From: Chitinophagaceae bacterium
Lineage (GTDB): Bacteria; Bacteroidota; Bacteroidia; Chitinophagales; Chitinophagaceae
Length of the DNA stretch: 64,000 nt
Assembly (NCBI GenBank): GCA_947371755.1
Contig: CANBQT010000007.1
Location: 19,750-83,749, forward strand
Direction: 5' to 3'
The notes under the pieces are model-generated. The model worked only from the letters and a program-made list of their open reading frames with translations, ran no database searches and was not told the DNA's origin. The translations under genes were made by a program, and so were the position numbers. Below, piece by piece: positions 52,530 through 61,723 of this stretch (within the stretch, counting starts at the first letter, position 1; each line of letters begins with the position of its first letter).

Positions 52530-53789
52530 TTATTGATGTGATTGTATCGGAACAACACGATATCCTTTCCAACCAAAATAAAATACAATACTAAAACAAA
52601 CAAAAGGTACAAAATACCCCAGTTGAATATCTCCGGTTATATCACTTATCAATGCAAGTACTGGAGGCATGATAGCGCCACCAACTATCGACATAACAAT
52701 CAAACTACTTCCCATTTCAGTATCAGCATCCAGTTCTTTAATACCCAACGAAAAAATGGTTGGAAACATGATTGACATAAAGAAAGCAATAGCAATAACA
52801 ATATAAACTGCAGGCATTCCATGAACAAACATAGCAGCTAGTGATAAAAGAACATTTATTGCTGCATAAATTGCTAACAAATTAGCAGGCTTGATGAATT
52901 TCATAAAGAAAGTTCCAGCGAATCTACCAATCATAAAAGCAACACCACAACCCATCCCTAAATAATCTGCAGCTTTTATTTTGTCAATCCCAGAAGCTTT
53001 CATAGCATAAAGTATAAAAAAACTCAACACACATACTTGGGCGCCTACATAAAAAAACTGCGCAGCAATTGCCCATCTCAAATGCAAGTGTCGCAAAGTG
53101 TGTTTAATACTTTTTCCTGATACTGTAGCATCTTCTGGTTTTATTTCTGGCAATTTGATCATTGCAAAAATAATAGCAATTAAAACGATGATACTTCCTA
53201 ACACAAAGTAGGGTGTCTTTACAGAAGCAGCTTCTGAGGCAAGTGCAATTTTCCTAGCAGTTTCAGTCATACCCGCCAATGCTTCATCACTGCTTCCTTT
53301 TGTCAGGATCATCCTTGCACCAATGATAGGCGCTAATGTAACAGCCAACCCATTAAAGGATTGTGCAAAATTTAAACGTTGTGTTGAAGTAGCAGGATCT
53401 CCTAATAATGAGGCATAGGGATTAGCTGCAGTTTCTAGTATAGTTAATCCGCAGGCAATGATAAAAAGAGCAGCTAAAAAGAACAAATATTGTTGCGTGT
53501 CTGCAGCGGGTATAAACAAAAAGGAACCAAGGGCAAATAAACCAAGCCCAGTTATAATTCCTGCTTTATAGCCATATGTCTTCATGATATACCCTGCAGG
53601 TAATGCCATTACAAAATAGGCAATGAAAACCGATGAATCAATTAAAGAAGATTGAAGTGTGGTTAAACTAAACGACTTCTTTAGATGCGGTATCAAAATT
53701 GGGTCAAGATTATGAACAAACCCCCACATAAAAAACAGGGAGGTTATCATAATAAAAGCAAAGCGGGTGGAAGCAGCTTTATTAGGCAT
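52530..53789 (-). CDS. fucP: L-fucose:H+ symporter-type MFS permease
   Basis: A 419-aa protein with 12 predicted membrane helices. FFMWGFVHNLDPILIPHLKKSFSLTTLQSSLIDSSVFIAYFVMALPAGYIMKTYGYKAGI matches the N-terminal half of FucP-family permeases (FHS family). GLTILETAANPYASLLG is a second family signature. It imports L-fucose or a related sugar with protons. It is the first gene of the operon, and its 60-nt leader carries a small stable hairpin. Confidence 0.9.
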   Translation of the reverse strand: MPNKAASTRFAFIMITSLFFMWGFVHNLDPILIPHLKKSFSLTTLQSSLIDSSVFIAYFVMALPAGYIMKTYGYKAGIITGLGLFALGSFLFIPAADTQQYLFFLAALFIIACGLTILETAANPYASLLGDPATSTQRLNFAQSFNGLAVTLAPIIGARMILTKGSSDEALAGMTETARKIALASEAASVKTPYFVLGSIIVLIAIIFAMIKLPEIKPEDATVSGKSIKHTLRHLHLRWAIAAQFFYVGAQVCVLSFFILYAMKASGIDKIKAADYLGMGCGVAFMIGRFAGTFFMKFIKPANLLAIYAAINVLLSLAAMFVHGMPAVYIVIAIAFFMSIMFPTIFSLGIKELDADTEMGSSLIVMSIVGGAIMPPVLALISDITGDIQLGYFVPFVCFSIVFYFGWKGYRVVPIQSHQ

Positions 53790-53815
53790 AGCAATAGTTA
53801 GTTATGAAAATACAT

Positions 53816-53831
53816 AGTGCCTCTCGGCACT
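53816..53831 (-). promoter_or_regulatory. Short stable hairpin in the fucP leader
   Basis: On the minus strand AGTGCC-GAGA-GGCACT forms a 6-bp stem closed by a GNRA tetraloop. It sits 26 nt before the fucP ATG and no T run follows on that strand, so it is more likely an mRNA leader element than a terminator. Confidence 0.4.
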
Positions 53832-53872
53832 TTTGTAAAGAAATAGAAATTTCCATAAAAGATAGCAAAATA

Positions 53873-54151
53873 TTACAAGTTAGATTTTGAATTCGTTTTA
53901 AAGTGTTTTTCTAACTTATTAATGATGGCTTGCAACACATAACTATTATGTAATTCTCCTTCCACTAACTTCCAATCAATTCTCTTCGATTTTAATCCTC
54001 GTGCCTTCAAGAGAGGACGATTATTCTGTAATACGATGCACCTATTCTTTCCTGTGATTTTGATTCGCTCAATTTGATCTGAGCTATAAATAATATTAGC
54101 ATTTAAGTGTATGTATTGTTGATCATACCTTATGATTATTTGCCATTCCAT
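53873..54151 (-). CDS. Small hypothetical protein (92 aa)
   Basis: I do not recognise a family. The sequence starts MEWQIIIRYDQQYIHL and is predicted to be beta-strands first (ITGKNRCIVLQNN) and then a basic helical end (VLQAIINKLEKHFKTNSKS). It is rich in Lys and Arg and has no signal peptide or membrane segment. The ATG start and a length clear of neighbours make it likely to be a real gene. It lies between the barrel protein gene and the fucose operon on the same strand. Confidence 0.6.
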   Translation of the reverse strand: MEWQIIIRYDQQYIHLNANIIYSSDQIERIKITGKNRCIVLQNNRPLLKARGLKSKRIDWKLVEGELHNSYVLQAIINKLEKHFKTNSKSNL

Positions 54152-54215
54152 TATTCTAAATTACTAATTTATTTAGCAATTTAGACTATAACTTCGAATT
54201 AAACTGATTTTGTTA

Positions 54216-54968
54216 TTACAATTTTGCAGGGGGGCATTTAATTCCATTATTAAATAAATGGTAATTGAGGCCAATGCTTACACTATAGTAAGAATCATTA
54301 GCCCGAGGGTTAGCAGATTTACTAAACCCGTCTATATAATCAGAAAAACTATACCTATAATTAAGTTCTGCCGTCATTGACCAATGTGGATTGATTGTAT
54401 ATCTCAAACCTGCACCTATTGGAATAACAGGTAAAATACTGGGCGCTTTATGAAGCGTGTCCTGACCAAGCCCTACCAAGATTGGTGATTTTGAATCTAT
54501 AGCAGTCACATTAAACTTAGACCAATCACGATGGATATTTAGAAAACTTACTGCTGCACCTGCAAACAAGTAGGGACTTATCCTCCCCGAATTATCGAAC
54601 GTTTGATCAGCAAAATCAAAAACCAATGCCCCAGAAACTTCAGTTAAAGAGGAGCTGAAATTGAAGGCCCTGATTTTCCGCCAGGAAGGAGAGTCATATA
54701 CAGACTCATCTGCACTGATTTGCCCGGTGGCAATACTGGCTCTTATAGAAAAATTATTCGCAATTGTTTTATTAACGTGCAAAGAAATCATTGGCTTTGC
54801 AGTTCGGAAGGACCCAGCAAAACTAGGAACAAGATCACCCTGGTAAATGAATGTGCCTAATTGTACACCAATACTGATGGGTGCATTGGAATTTTGAGTT
54901 CTTCCATTAAAATGCAACAAAAAAGCAGAAATAATTAATACTACTAGTTTTTTCGGAATAGTTAACAT
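54216..54968 (-). CDS. Outer-membrane beta-barrel protein
   Basis: A signal peptide (LVVLIISAFLLHFNGRTQ) is followed by about 225 residues of amphipathic strands typical of an eight-stranded barrel: ISIGVQLGTFIYQGDLVPSF, FSIRASIATGQISAD, LSPYLFAGAAVSFLNIHRDW-like segments, and HWSMTAELNYRYSFSDYIDGF. The strand pattern recalls PorT/OmpA-like or DUF6089 barrels. The protein ends with a hydrophilic tail (GIKCPPAKL). The function is unknown. It is divergent from rlmH. Confidence 0.75.
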   Translation of the reverse strand: MLTIPKKLVVLIISAFLLHFNGRTQNSNAPISIGVQLGTFIYQGDLVPSFAGSFRTAKPMISLHVNKTIANNFSIRASIATGQISADESVYDSPSWRKIRAFNFSSSLTEVSGALVFDFADQTFDNSGRISPYLFAGAAVSFLNIHRDWSKFNVTAIDSKSPILVGLGQDTLHKAPSILPVIPIGAGLRYTINPHWSMTAELNYRYSFSDYIDGFSKSANPRANDSYYSVSIGLNYHLFNNGIKCPPAKL

Positions 54969-55128
54969 GACAGTTGATTTTGATGATCGTTAAAAATGTC
55001 AAGTAAAATTCAATCCGATGTTTAGTATATTTATAGTAGAAGAGTGAATAAAACAGAACCTTTACAATTTTGCTGCCGAGTTCTGTGAATGAAATCACAA
55101 AGAGCAATAGAAACTCAATTTTTGCTAT

Positions 55129-55602
55129 ATGAAAATTTTATTTATCTCTGTTGGCAAATCAAACGAACCTTATGTAGATGAGGGTATCAAAGATTTCACT
55201 GGAAGAATAAGTAAATACTTTCCAGTAAACTGGCAGATCATAGCTCCGCCCAAAATTGCAGCGAGTCTTTCAGAATCTGGCCTTAAAAAAGCTGAAGGTC
55301 TTCTTATCCTACAACAAATAACGCAGGATGATTACCTTGTTTTATTAGACGAAAGGGGCCAGTTATTCGATTCCCCCGGTATAGCTCAATTGATTCAACA
55401 GCGAGCAAATGAAAGTTGTAAGCGCCTAATATTTTTGATAGGGGGAGCATTTGGGGTAGATGACCCTGTTTTTAAAAGAGCAAATACCACCTGGAGTTTG
55501 TCGAAACTCGTTTTTCCACATATGCTGGTAAGACTTATTTTATCTGAACAGATTTACAGAGCCTGTAGCATTTTAAGAAACGAAAAATACCATCATTTTT
55601 AA
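55129..55602 (+). CDS. rlmH: 23S rRNA (pseudouridine-1915 N3)-methyltransferase
   Basis: The 157-aa SPOUT methyltransferase has the RlmH signature end: LIFLIGGAFGVDDPVFKRAN, the SAM-binding trefoil knot, then LSLSKLVFPHMLVRLILSEQIYRACSILRNEKYHH-type sequence. It methylates pseudouridine 1915 in helix 69 of 23S rRNA. Length and motifs are standard. Confidence 0.97.
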   Translation: MKILFISVGKSNEPYVDEGIKDFTGRISKYFPVNWQIIAPPKIAASLSESGLKKAEGLLILQQITQDDYLVLLDERGQLFDSPGIAQLIQQRANESCKRLIFLIGGAFGVDDPVFKRANTTWSLSKLVFPHMLVRLILSEQIYRACSILRNEKYHHF

Positions 55603-55678
55603 TCCTACATTAATAATTCTAACATAATATTCATGTATCTTTTTGATATTCCTATATAGAATATATTAAATTGCCTGC

Positions 55679-56323
55679 ATGTTTACTATTACTGTCATCA
55701 TTCTTGCCATTACTTGCATTGTTTCATTTTCAGCATTTTCCAATGAAAAATTAATGGACGATCTGATCTTCTATCCTCCTGCTGTTACCAATAGGAATCA
55801 ATGGTACCGATTTATTACAAGTGGCTTTATTCATGCAGACATTATGCATTTGGCATTTAATATGTATTCTTTTTATCTCTTTGGAAGAATGGTGGAAGAT
55901 GCATTCATCCAAATATTTGGAGTAAAGGGAAAACTAATTTATATATTATTATACATCATCGCGCTTGTTGTTTGTTTATTACCAACTTATTTAAATAATA
56001 AAGACAATTACCACTATAAAAGTTTAGGTGCATCAGGTGCTGTATCTGCCGTTATATTTGCTGGCATATTCATCTATCCAACAATGAAAATGGGATTATT
56101 TCTAATCCCTGTAATGGTGCCAGGTTTTGTTTTTGGTCCTATCTTTCTATTACTATCTGCGTATTTAGCCAAAAGAGGTCATGGAAATATTAATCACTCG
56201 GCACATATCTGGGGTGGCATTTTTGGTATTGTTTTCTTAATAGTATGTAGTCAGTTTTTGAGCGACTACCGTCCAGTTGAAATGTTTGTAAGTCAGGTTT
56301 CAGATTATATTAGAAATCTGTAG
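55679..56323 (+). CDS. Rhomboid-family intramembrane serine protease
   Basis: A 214-aa protein with six predicted membrane helices. The rhomboid core has FITSGFIHADIMHLAFNMYSFYLFG (conserved His and Asn region), SLGASGAVSAVIFA (nucleophile S119 in GASG) and NHSAHIWGGIFG (catalytic H176). The active-site pair is complete, so it is likely an active protease on membrane protein substrates. It lies 76 bp after rlmH and overlaps tilS tail to tail by 14 bp. Confidence 0.93.
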   Translation: MFTITVIILAITCIVSFSAFSNEKLMDDLIFYPPAVTNRNQWYRFITSGFIHADIMHLAFNMYSFYLFGRMVEDAFIQIFGVKGKLIYILLYIIALVVCLLPTYLNNKDNYHYKSLGASGAVSAVIFAGIFIYPTMKMGLFLIPVMVPGFVFGPIFLLLSAYLAKRGHGNINHSAHIWGGIFGIVFLIVCSQFLSDYRPVEMFVSQVSDYIRNL

Positions 56324-57671
56324 GCATTAGTTGCAATTGTAAAATATTGTCAGCCTTTATTGGCAATTTGAATCGGTCATCAATTCTATACCCAACCACC
56401 CAAACAATTTTTTTATTGCTTTCAATGACCCAGCAATTTTCCTTTTGGGTTTTAGACAATTTAAGATCAATTAGGAATCGACTAATTTTCTTTTTTTTCT
56501 GCATCCCTAATGGATAAAAATAATCTCCAGGTTTTGACTTTCTTAACAATAAAGGGAATTGTATTTTACCCAAATCTATCATGGCAATTGCAGGATCTGG
56601 ATTAATGGAATGATCTCCATTAAATAGTTTTGAAACATGCAAATTACCCAATGAAAAACACATTATTTTTTCGTCTTCTTCAATCAGGTGTATTTGTGCA
56701 TTCGATTGTTCTTTTTCCGCAATGATTAACCATTTTCTATTTTTAATCACACGATGTGTCGATGATGATACATGGGCAGCATTTTCTGCGTCCATGAGTT
56801 TGATGATTTCATGGGTTTGTGCAGCATTAAAACTGAAGTTTTTAACCAATTCCCAGATAATCGTAGTTAATGAATTCTCCTGTTTAAGTTTTAAAATTGG
56901 GATGTGGGTCTCAGCTCCTTTTCTCTCACACAAATTTTTCAATTTCACAGCTATAGCTTCCTGATAGATATTTGCCACTTCTTTTATCCGTTCAATATTG
57001 TCTAAAATATTTTCTTCAGTCCCAGGATAAATACTCTGAATTTGGGGAATCAATTGATTCCTAAAGAAATTTCTAGTATACTTATCTGAATGATTAGAAA
57101 CATCTTCTACAAATTGCAAGTGCTGTTCTTTTGCATATTCTATGAGCTGTTGCTTTCTAATTAAAAGTAAAGGCCTAATCAGAGAACCCTCAGACTGAAA
57201 TGGTAAAATACCACGAAGACCTAATATTCCTGTTCCCCTAAAAAAATTCATGAGCACAGTTTCGATATTATCATCCGCATGATGCGCTGTAACCAATAAT
57301 ATTTGTTTTTTAATTTGAGTTTGCATGATTACCAACAACTCTGCAAACCAATCGTAACGTAATTTCCTAGCAGCTTCTTGAATTGCTATTTTATGTACAG
57401 TAGCATAATCTGAAGTTGTAAACTTCTTCACAAAAATATCAGTTGCACCTTCTATAGATGACACAAATAATTCGTCGCGTTCACTATCTGAACCCCGAAG
57501 CTGAAAATTACAATGTGCTATACTGAAAGAGAACCCAGCATTTTTTATTACATCTACAAGAACTACACTATCTACCCCACCACTTACTGCCAGCAGTAAA
57601 TGAACATTATTTTGATTCCAGTTGGGAAATTGTTTTTCCCAATGGCTTATAAATTGATTAGTTAAATTCAT
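56310..57671 (-). CDS. tilS: tRNA(Ile)-lysidine synthase
   Basis: The 453-aa protein has the PP-loop LLLAVSGGVDSVVL and AHHADDNIETVLMNFFRGTGILGLRGI, both typical of TilS. The C-terminal TilS substrate-binding domain contains RKSKPGDYFYPLGMQKKKKISRFLID. It converts C34 to lysidine in tRNA-Ile(CAU), an essential step for reading AUA. It follows glnS by 8 bp and is probably cotranscribed with it. Confidence 0.96.
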   Translation of the reverse strand: MNLTNQFISHWEKQFPNWNQNNVHLLLAVSGGVDSVVLVDVIKNAGFSFSIAHCNFQLRGSDSERDELFVSSIEGATDIFVKKFTTSDYATVHKIAIQEAARKLRYDWFAELLVIMQTQIKKQILLVTAHHADDNIETVLMNFFRGTGILGLRGILPFQSEGSLIRPLLLIRKQQLIEYAKEQHLQFVEDVSNHSDKYTRNFFRNQLIPQIQSIYPGTEENILDNIERIKEVANIYQEAIAVKLKNLCERKGAETHIPILKLKQENSLTTIIWELVKNFSFNAAQTHEIIKLMDAENAAHVSSSTHRVIKNRKWLIIAEKEQSNAQIHLIEEDEKIMCFSLGNLHVSKLFNGDHSINPDPAIAMIDLGKIQFPLLLRKSKPGDYFYPLGMQKKKKISRFLIDLKLSKTQKENCWVIESNKKIVWVVGYRIDDRFKLPIKADNILQLQLMPTDF

Positions 57672-57679
57672 GGGATTTG

Positions 57680-59341
57680 TTAAGCTTTCTTTGCTTCTTT
57701 AGCCCATCCGTCTTTTAAGCTGACCGTTCTATTAAAAACTAAATGTTCATTAGTACTGTCCCTGTCTATTACAAAATATCCTTTCCTGATAAATTGAAAT
57801 GCTACGCTTGGATCATCCGATTGTAAAGCAGGTTCTGCATAGGCGTTTGAAATAACCTGTAAAGAATCCGGATTAATATAATCTTTAAAATCACCCTCGG
57901 CATTTGCAACATCTTCTACTTTAAATAAACGATCATACAATCTGATCTCAGCTTTAATGGCAGTTGCTGCATTCACCCATTGTAATGTTCCTTTCACATT
58001 AATTCCTGAAGTATCCGAGCCACTTTTACTTTCTGGAATGTAGCTACAATGTAATTCAGTAATATTCCCATCAGAATCTTTAATCGCCTCGTCACACTTG
58101 ATGATGTAAGCACTTTTTAGACGCACCATTTGACCAGGTGAAAGTCTAAAATATTTTTTTGGTGCCACTTCCATAAAATCATCCTTTTCTACAAAAATCA
58201 CTTTACTAAAAGGAATTGATCTGGTTCCAGTAGCAAGGTCCTCAGGGTTATTTTCACTCTCTAAATATTCTGTAGTATCAGGATAATTGGTGATCACAAT
58301 TTTTAATGGATCGAATACCACCATTCTTCTTAGCGCAGTTTTATTGAGTCTTTCACGCACACAAAATTCTAAAAGGCTTAAATCAATCAAATTTTCTCTT
58401 TTCGCAACCCCTATTTTGTCGCAAAACTCACGAATACTTTCTGCAGGATATCCTCTCCTTCTCATTGCTGAAATCGTACTCATTCTAGGATCGTCCCATC
58501 CATTTACATGATTTTCGTTTACAAGTTGCAATAGCTTTCGCTTACTCATCACCGTATACGTCATGTTCAAGCGGGCAAACTCATATTGTTTGGATGGAAA
58601 TATTTCAAGCTTTTCGATGCACCAATCGTAAAGTGGACGATGGGGAATAAATTCCAATGTACAAATTGAGTGAGTGATATTCTCTATAGAGTCGCTTTGA
58701 CCATGGGCAAAATCATACATCGGATAAATACACCAAGCATCCCCTGTTCTATGATGATGGGCGTGCTTGATACGATATATAATAGGGTCGCGCATGTGCA
58801 TGTTGGGACTAGCCATATCAATTTTTGCACGAACTACTTTTTCACCGTCTTTAAATTTACCCGCACGCATGTCTGCAAACAACTGAAGGTTTTCTGCTAC
58901 TGTTCTGCTTCTAAACGTATTTTCAATTCCAGGTTGGGTGGGTGTTCCTTTTTCCAATGCGATGGTCTCGCTATTGCTATCATCCACATAGGCTAATCCT
59001 TTTTCAATCAGTTGAACAGCAAATTGGTAAATCTGCTCAAAATAATTGGAGGCATATAATTCTTCAGCCCAATCAAAACCTAACCATTTAACATCTTCCT
59101 TAATGCTTTCTACATATTCGGTTTCCTCAGTAATTGGATTAGTATCGTCAAAACGAAGGTTAGTGCGACCACCATATTTTTTTGCCAAACCAAAATTCAG
59201 GCAAATGCTCTTGGCATGCCCAATATGCAGGTATCCATTAGGTTCAGGAGGAAATCTGGTTAAAATGGAATTGTATTTTCCACTATTCAAATCAGCTTCT
59301 ACAATCTCTTCAATAAAATTCAGGCTCTTTTCTTCACTCAT
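57680..59341 (-). CDS. glnS: Glutamine--tRNA ligase
   Basis: A class I aminoacyl-tRNA synthetase of 553 aa. RFPPEPNGYLHIGHAKSICLNFG includes the HIGH box and VMSKRKLLQL is the KMSKS-type loop found in GlnRS. RRRGYPAESIREFCDKIGV and the anticodon-binding beta-barrels of the last 200 residues agree. The presence of GlnRS means the cell does not depend on GatCAB for Gln-tRNA. It heads a two-gene unit with tilS. Confidence 0.97.
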   Translation of the reverse strand: MSEEKSLNFIEEIVEADLNSGKYNSILTRFPPEPNGYLHIGHAKSICLNFGLAKKYGGRTNLRFDDTNPITEETEYVESIKEDVKWLGFDWAEELYASNYFEQIYQFAVQLIEKGLAYVDDSNSETIALEKGTPTQPGIENTFRSRTVAENLQLFADMRAGKFKDGEKVVRAKIDMASPNMHMRDPIIYRIKHAHHHRTGDAWCIYPMYDFAHGQSDSIENITHSICTLEFIPHRPLYDWCIEKLEIFPSKQYEFARLNMTYTVMSKRKLLQLVNENHVNGWDDPRMSTISAMRRRGYPAESIREFCDKIGVAKRENLIDLSLLEFCVRERLNKTALRRMVVFDPLKIVITNYPDTTEYLESENNPEDLATGTRSIPFSKVIFVEKDDFMEVAPKKYFRLSPGQMVRLKSAYIIKCDEAIKDSDGNITELHCSYIPESKSGSDTSGINVKGTLQWVNAATAIKAEIRLYDRLFKVEDVANAEGDFKDYINPDSLQVISNAYAEPALQSDDPSVAFQFIRKGYFVIDRDSTNEHLVFNRTVSLKDGWAKEAKKA

Positions 59342-59419
59342 TTCTATTTCGTTTCTAGATTGCGAATGTACGAAATTGAGGGCTTCTTAGAAAATTGCCA
59401 CTGACCATATCATAACAAA

Positions 59420-59457
59420 ATTGCCGCTCCACATATTAAAATATGCAAAGCGGCAAT
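59420..59457 (-). terminator. Terminator after the 173-aa secreted protein
   Basis: Outer arms ATTGCCGCT/AGCGGCAAT pair over 9 bp and an inner CATATT..AATATG can also pair. On the minus strand the hairpin is followed by TTTTGTT. It lies 20 bp after the stop of the 59477-59998 gene. Confidence 0.75.
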
Positions 59458-59476
59458 AAAAAATTAATGAAAAGTC

Positions 59477-59998
59477 TTATTTAGAAATTACAACAGATTC
59501 AAAGAATGCAGTTGCATCTTCTTTTTTTGCTGCCGGTTCTGAAGAATAATAAAGCACTTGATGAAGAATCGCCCCACTAAAGAACAAATATCCAAAAGCT
59601 TTCTTTCCTTTTAATTGGGGAGCTGTAGAACCAGAACCATCAATTTCAAGATATAAAGCACTTTTACCTTTAAATTGAACCACTTCGTCTTTTACAAGAG
59701 AAGCTCCGGCCATCTGTCCCATCATGCCTCCTTTAATTTGATCCCATAAGCCGTCTCCTGCAGATGCAATTACATCTTCAGTTAATCCCATTGGGCTTAA
59801 ATCGAAAGCCATACCCATATATGCAACGGCACTATCCTTTTTAAAAGAAAATACTTTTGGACCATTTGGCAAATCTGTTGCTTCAGGCTTACCAGGGAAT
59901 ACCAATTTAACTTTTTCAGAAAGGTTTTGTTCAGTTGCTTGAGCAAATGATGCTACTGTAATACAAGTAGCGACTAAAAACGATAAGATTTGTTTCAT
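59477..59998 (-). CDS. Secreted hypothetical protein (173 aa)
   Basis: A signal peptide (FLVATCITVASFAQA) is followed by a compact alpha/beta sequence. KLVFPGKPEATDLPNGPKVFSFKKDSAVAYMGMAFDLS and VQFKGKSALYLEIDGSGS...FGYLFFSGAILHQVLYYS suggest a PsbP/Mog1-like sandwich, as seen in other short Bacteroidota exported proteins. I cannot assign a family with confidence. It has its own terminator and appears to be a single-gene unit next to hutH. Confidence 0.7.
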   Translation of the reverse strand: MKQILSFLVATCITVASFAQATEQNLSEKVKLVFPGKPEATDLPNGPKVFSFKKDSAVAYMGMAFDLSPMGLTEDVIASAGDGLWDQIKGGMMGQMAGASLVKDEVVQFKGKSALYLEIDGSGSTAPQLKGKKAFGYLFFSGAILHQVLYYSSEPAAKKEDATAFFESVVISK

Positions 59999-60060
59999 AT
60001 AGATTATTTACAGCGAAAAAATAATACTTATTCTGTTGAAAATGAGAAAATATAGATGAT

Positions 60061-61563
60061 TTATTTACTAAATACTTGATAGTCGGTCATAAACTCAATT
60101 GAGCGTTTCATATCATCGTGAAGCAATCGGTCTACTTCATTAAAACTAACCACTTCCCTGAATCCTTTCATTAGTGCTTCTACTTGTGTTGAACTCTTTA
60201 AGGGTCTACGAAAATCAAGGGCCTGAGCGGCACTCATTAGCTCGATAGATAATACTTTCTCCACATTTTTGATAACTCTTAAGCACTTAGTAGCGCCATT
60301 AGCACCCATACTTACATGATCTTCCTGATTATTACTGGATGAGATGCTATCAACAGATGAAGGAGTGCAAAGTTGTTTATTTTCGCTTACGATACCCGCC
60401 GCAGTATATTGTGGTATCATAAATCCAGAATTCAACCCTGGGTTTTTCACAAGAAATAAAGGCAGGTCGCGTTGACCACTGATCAATTGATACGTTCTTC
60501 TCTCTGAAATATTTGCTAGTTCACTCATTGCGATGGCTAAATAATCGAGTACAAGTGCCAATGGTTGACCATGAAAATTACCCCCACTAACAATTAAATC
60601 ATCTTCTGGGAAAATATTTGGGTTATCAGTTACAGAATTAGCCTCTCGCAAAAAAACAGATTGAACATGTTCGAATGCATCTTTAGTTGCACCATGTACC
60701 TGGGGGATACATCTAAATGAATACGGGTCCTGCACCTGTTTTTTTGAAACTTTGGAAATTTCACTATCCTTCAAATAATTTCTCAAAGCACTGGCTGTTG
60801 TTACCTGTCCTTTGTGAGCTCTTATCGCATGAATATGTGGGTCAAGTGGTTCTTGTATACAATTAAATGCATCGAAAGACATGGCACTAATTAAATCAGC
60901 CATGGCAATCAAATGCTCCGCTTTTTTTAAACAGTACAAACCATAGGCACTCATAAACTGGGTACCATTAATTAAGGCCAAACCCTCTTTACTTTGTAAT
61001 TGGATGGGTTTCCAATTAAATTTTTCCATCACAGCATTACTTGGTTGTTTTAGCCCTTTATAATAAACCTCACCCAATCCTAATAATGGCAAACTTAAAT
61101 GACTCAATGGTGCCAAATCACCAGATGCGCCTAAGGATCCCTGTGTATAAATGACTGGTGTAATATCATGATTGAACATATCAATAAGGCGTTTCACAGT
61201 ATCTATTTGAACGCCACTATTGCCATAACTTAAAGATTTCACTTTAAGCATCAACATTAATTTGACTATTGGAGTTGGCACTTCTTCACCTAAACCACAA
61301 GCATGAGAAACCAATAAATTATATTGAAGTTGCTCGATAGATCCAGCATCGATTTTTACATTTTGTAAAAATCCAAATCCTGTATTGATGCCATAATAAA
61401 GGTTATCAGCCTCCTCCATTTTCGAATCGAGATAGGTTCTGCAGGCAGTGATTTTCTCATGAGCATCAAAAGTGATGGAAATCTGCTGGTTAAAATCTAG
61501 CAGGTCTTTTATTTGTTCAAAGTTCAACCAATTGTGATCGAGCGGTAAATAATTATAACTCAT
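60061..61563 (-). CDS. hutH: Histidine ammonia-lyase
   Basis: The 500-aa protein has GSLGASGDLAPLSHL, where Ala146-Ser147-Gly148 form the MIO cofactor, and YYGINTGFG (catalytic Tyr58). NGTQFMSAYG and SSNNQEDHVSMG are also HutH signatures. It converts L-histidine to urocanate and ammonia. No other hut genes lie in the window, so they must be elsewhere if the pathway is complete. A tyrosine ammonia-lyase or other aromatic amino acid lyase is a possible alternative. Confidence 0.92.
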   Translation of the reverse strand: MSYNYLPLDHNWLNFEQIKDLLDFNQQISITFDAHEKITACRTYLDSKMEEADNLYYGINTGFGFLQNVKIDAGSIEQLQYNLLVSHACGLGEEVPTPIVKLMLMLKVKSLSYGNSGVQIDTVKRLIDMFNHDITPVIYTQGSLGASGDLAPLSHLSLPLLGLGEVYYKGLKQPSNAVMEKFNWKPIQLQSKEGLALINGTQFMSAYGLYCLKKAEHLIAMADLISAMSFDAFNCIQEPLDPHIHAIRAHKGQVTTASALRNYLKDSEISKVSKKQVQDPYSFRCIPQVHGATKDAFEHVQSVFLREANSVTDNPNIFPEDDLIVSGGNFHGQPLALVLDYLAIAMSELANISERRTYQLISGQRDLPLFLVKNPGLNSGFMIPQYTAAGIVSENKQLCTPSSVDSISSSNNQEDHVSMGANGATKCLRVIKNVEKVLSIELMSAAQALDFRRPLKSSTQVEALMKGFREVVSFNEVDRLLHDDMKRSIEFMTDYQVFSK

Positions 61564-61662
61564 ATGGCAACATTAAGGAAAGAAGCGTGAATTCAAATAC
61601 AAGGTTAGTATACTAATGTCAAAATTGATAGATTATCATAAGAATTTTTATCGCCTGCATGT

Positions 61663-61712
61663 CTATCAACAAAAAAACCTGAATGGAGACATTCAGGTTT
61701 TTTTGTTGATAG
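61663..61712 (-). terminator. Long perfect hairpin terminator after the S8 lipoprotein gene
   Basis: The 23-bp arms are fully complementary (CTATCAACAAAAAAACCTGAATG and its reverse complement) around a GAGA loop. On the minus strand a T7 run lies in the 3' arm. It starts 12 nt after the S8 gene stop and could also act in the opposite direction. Confidence 0.88.
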
Positions 61713-61723
61713 TATTTAAGAAA

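Noticed and set aside
58670-59390. Plus-strand ORFs of 108 and 114 aa across glnS
   Set aside because: They are shadows of the highly conserved glutamine--tRNA ligase gene.
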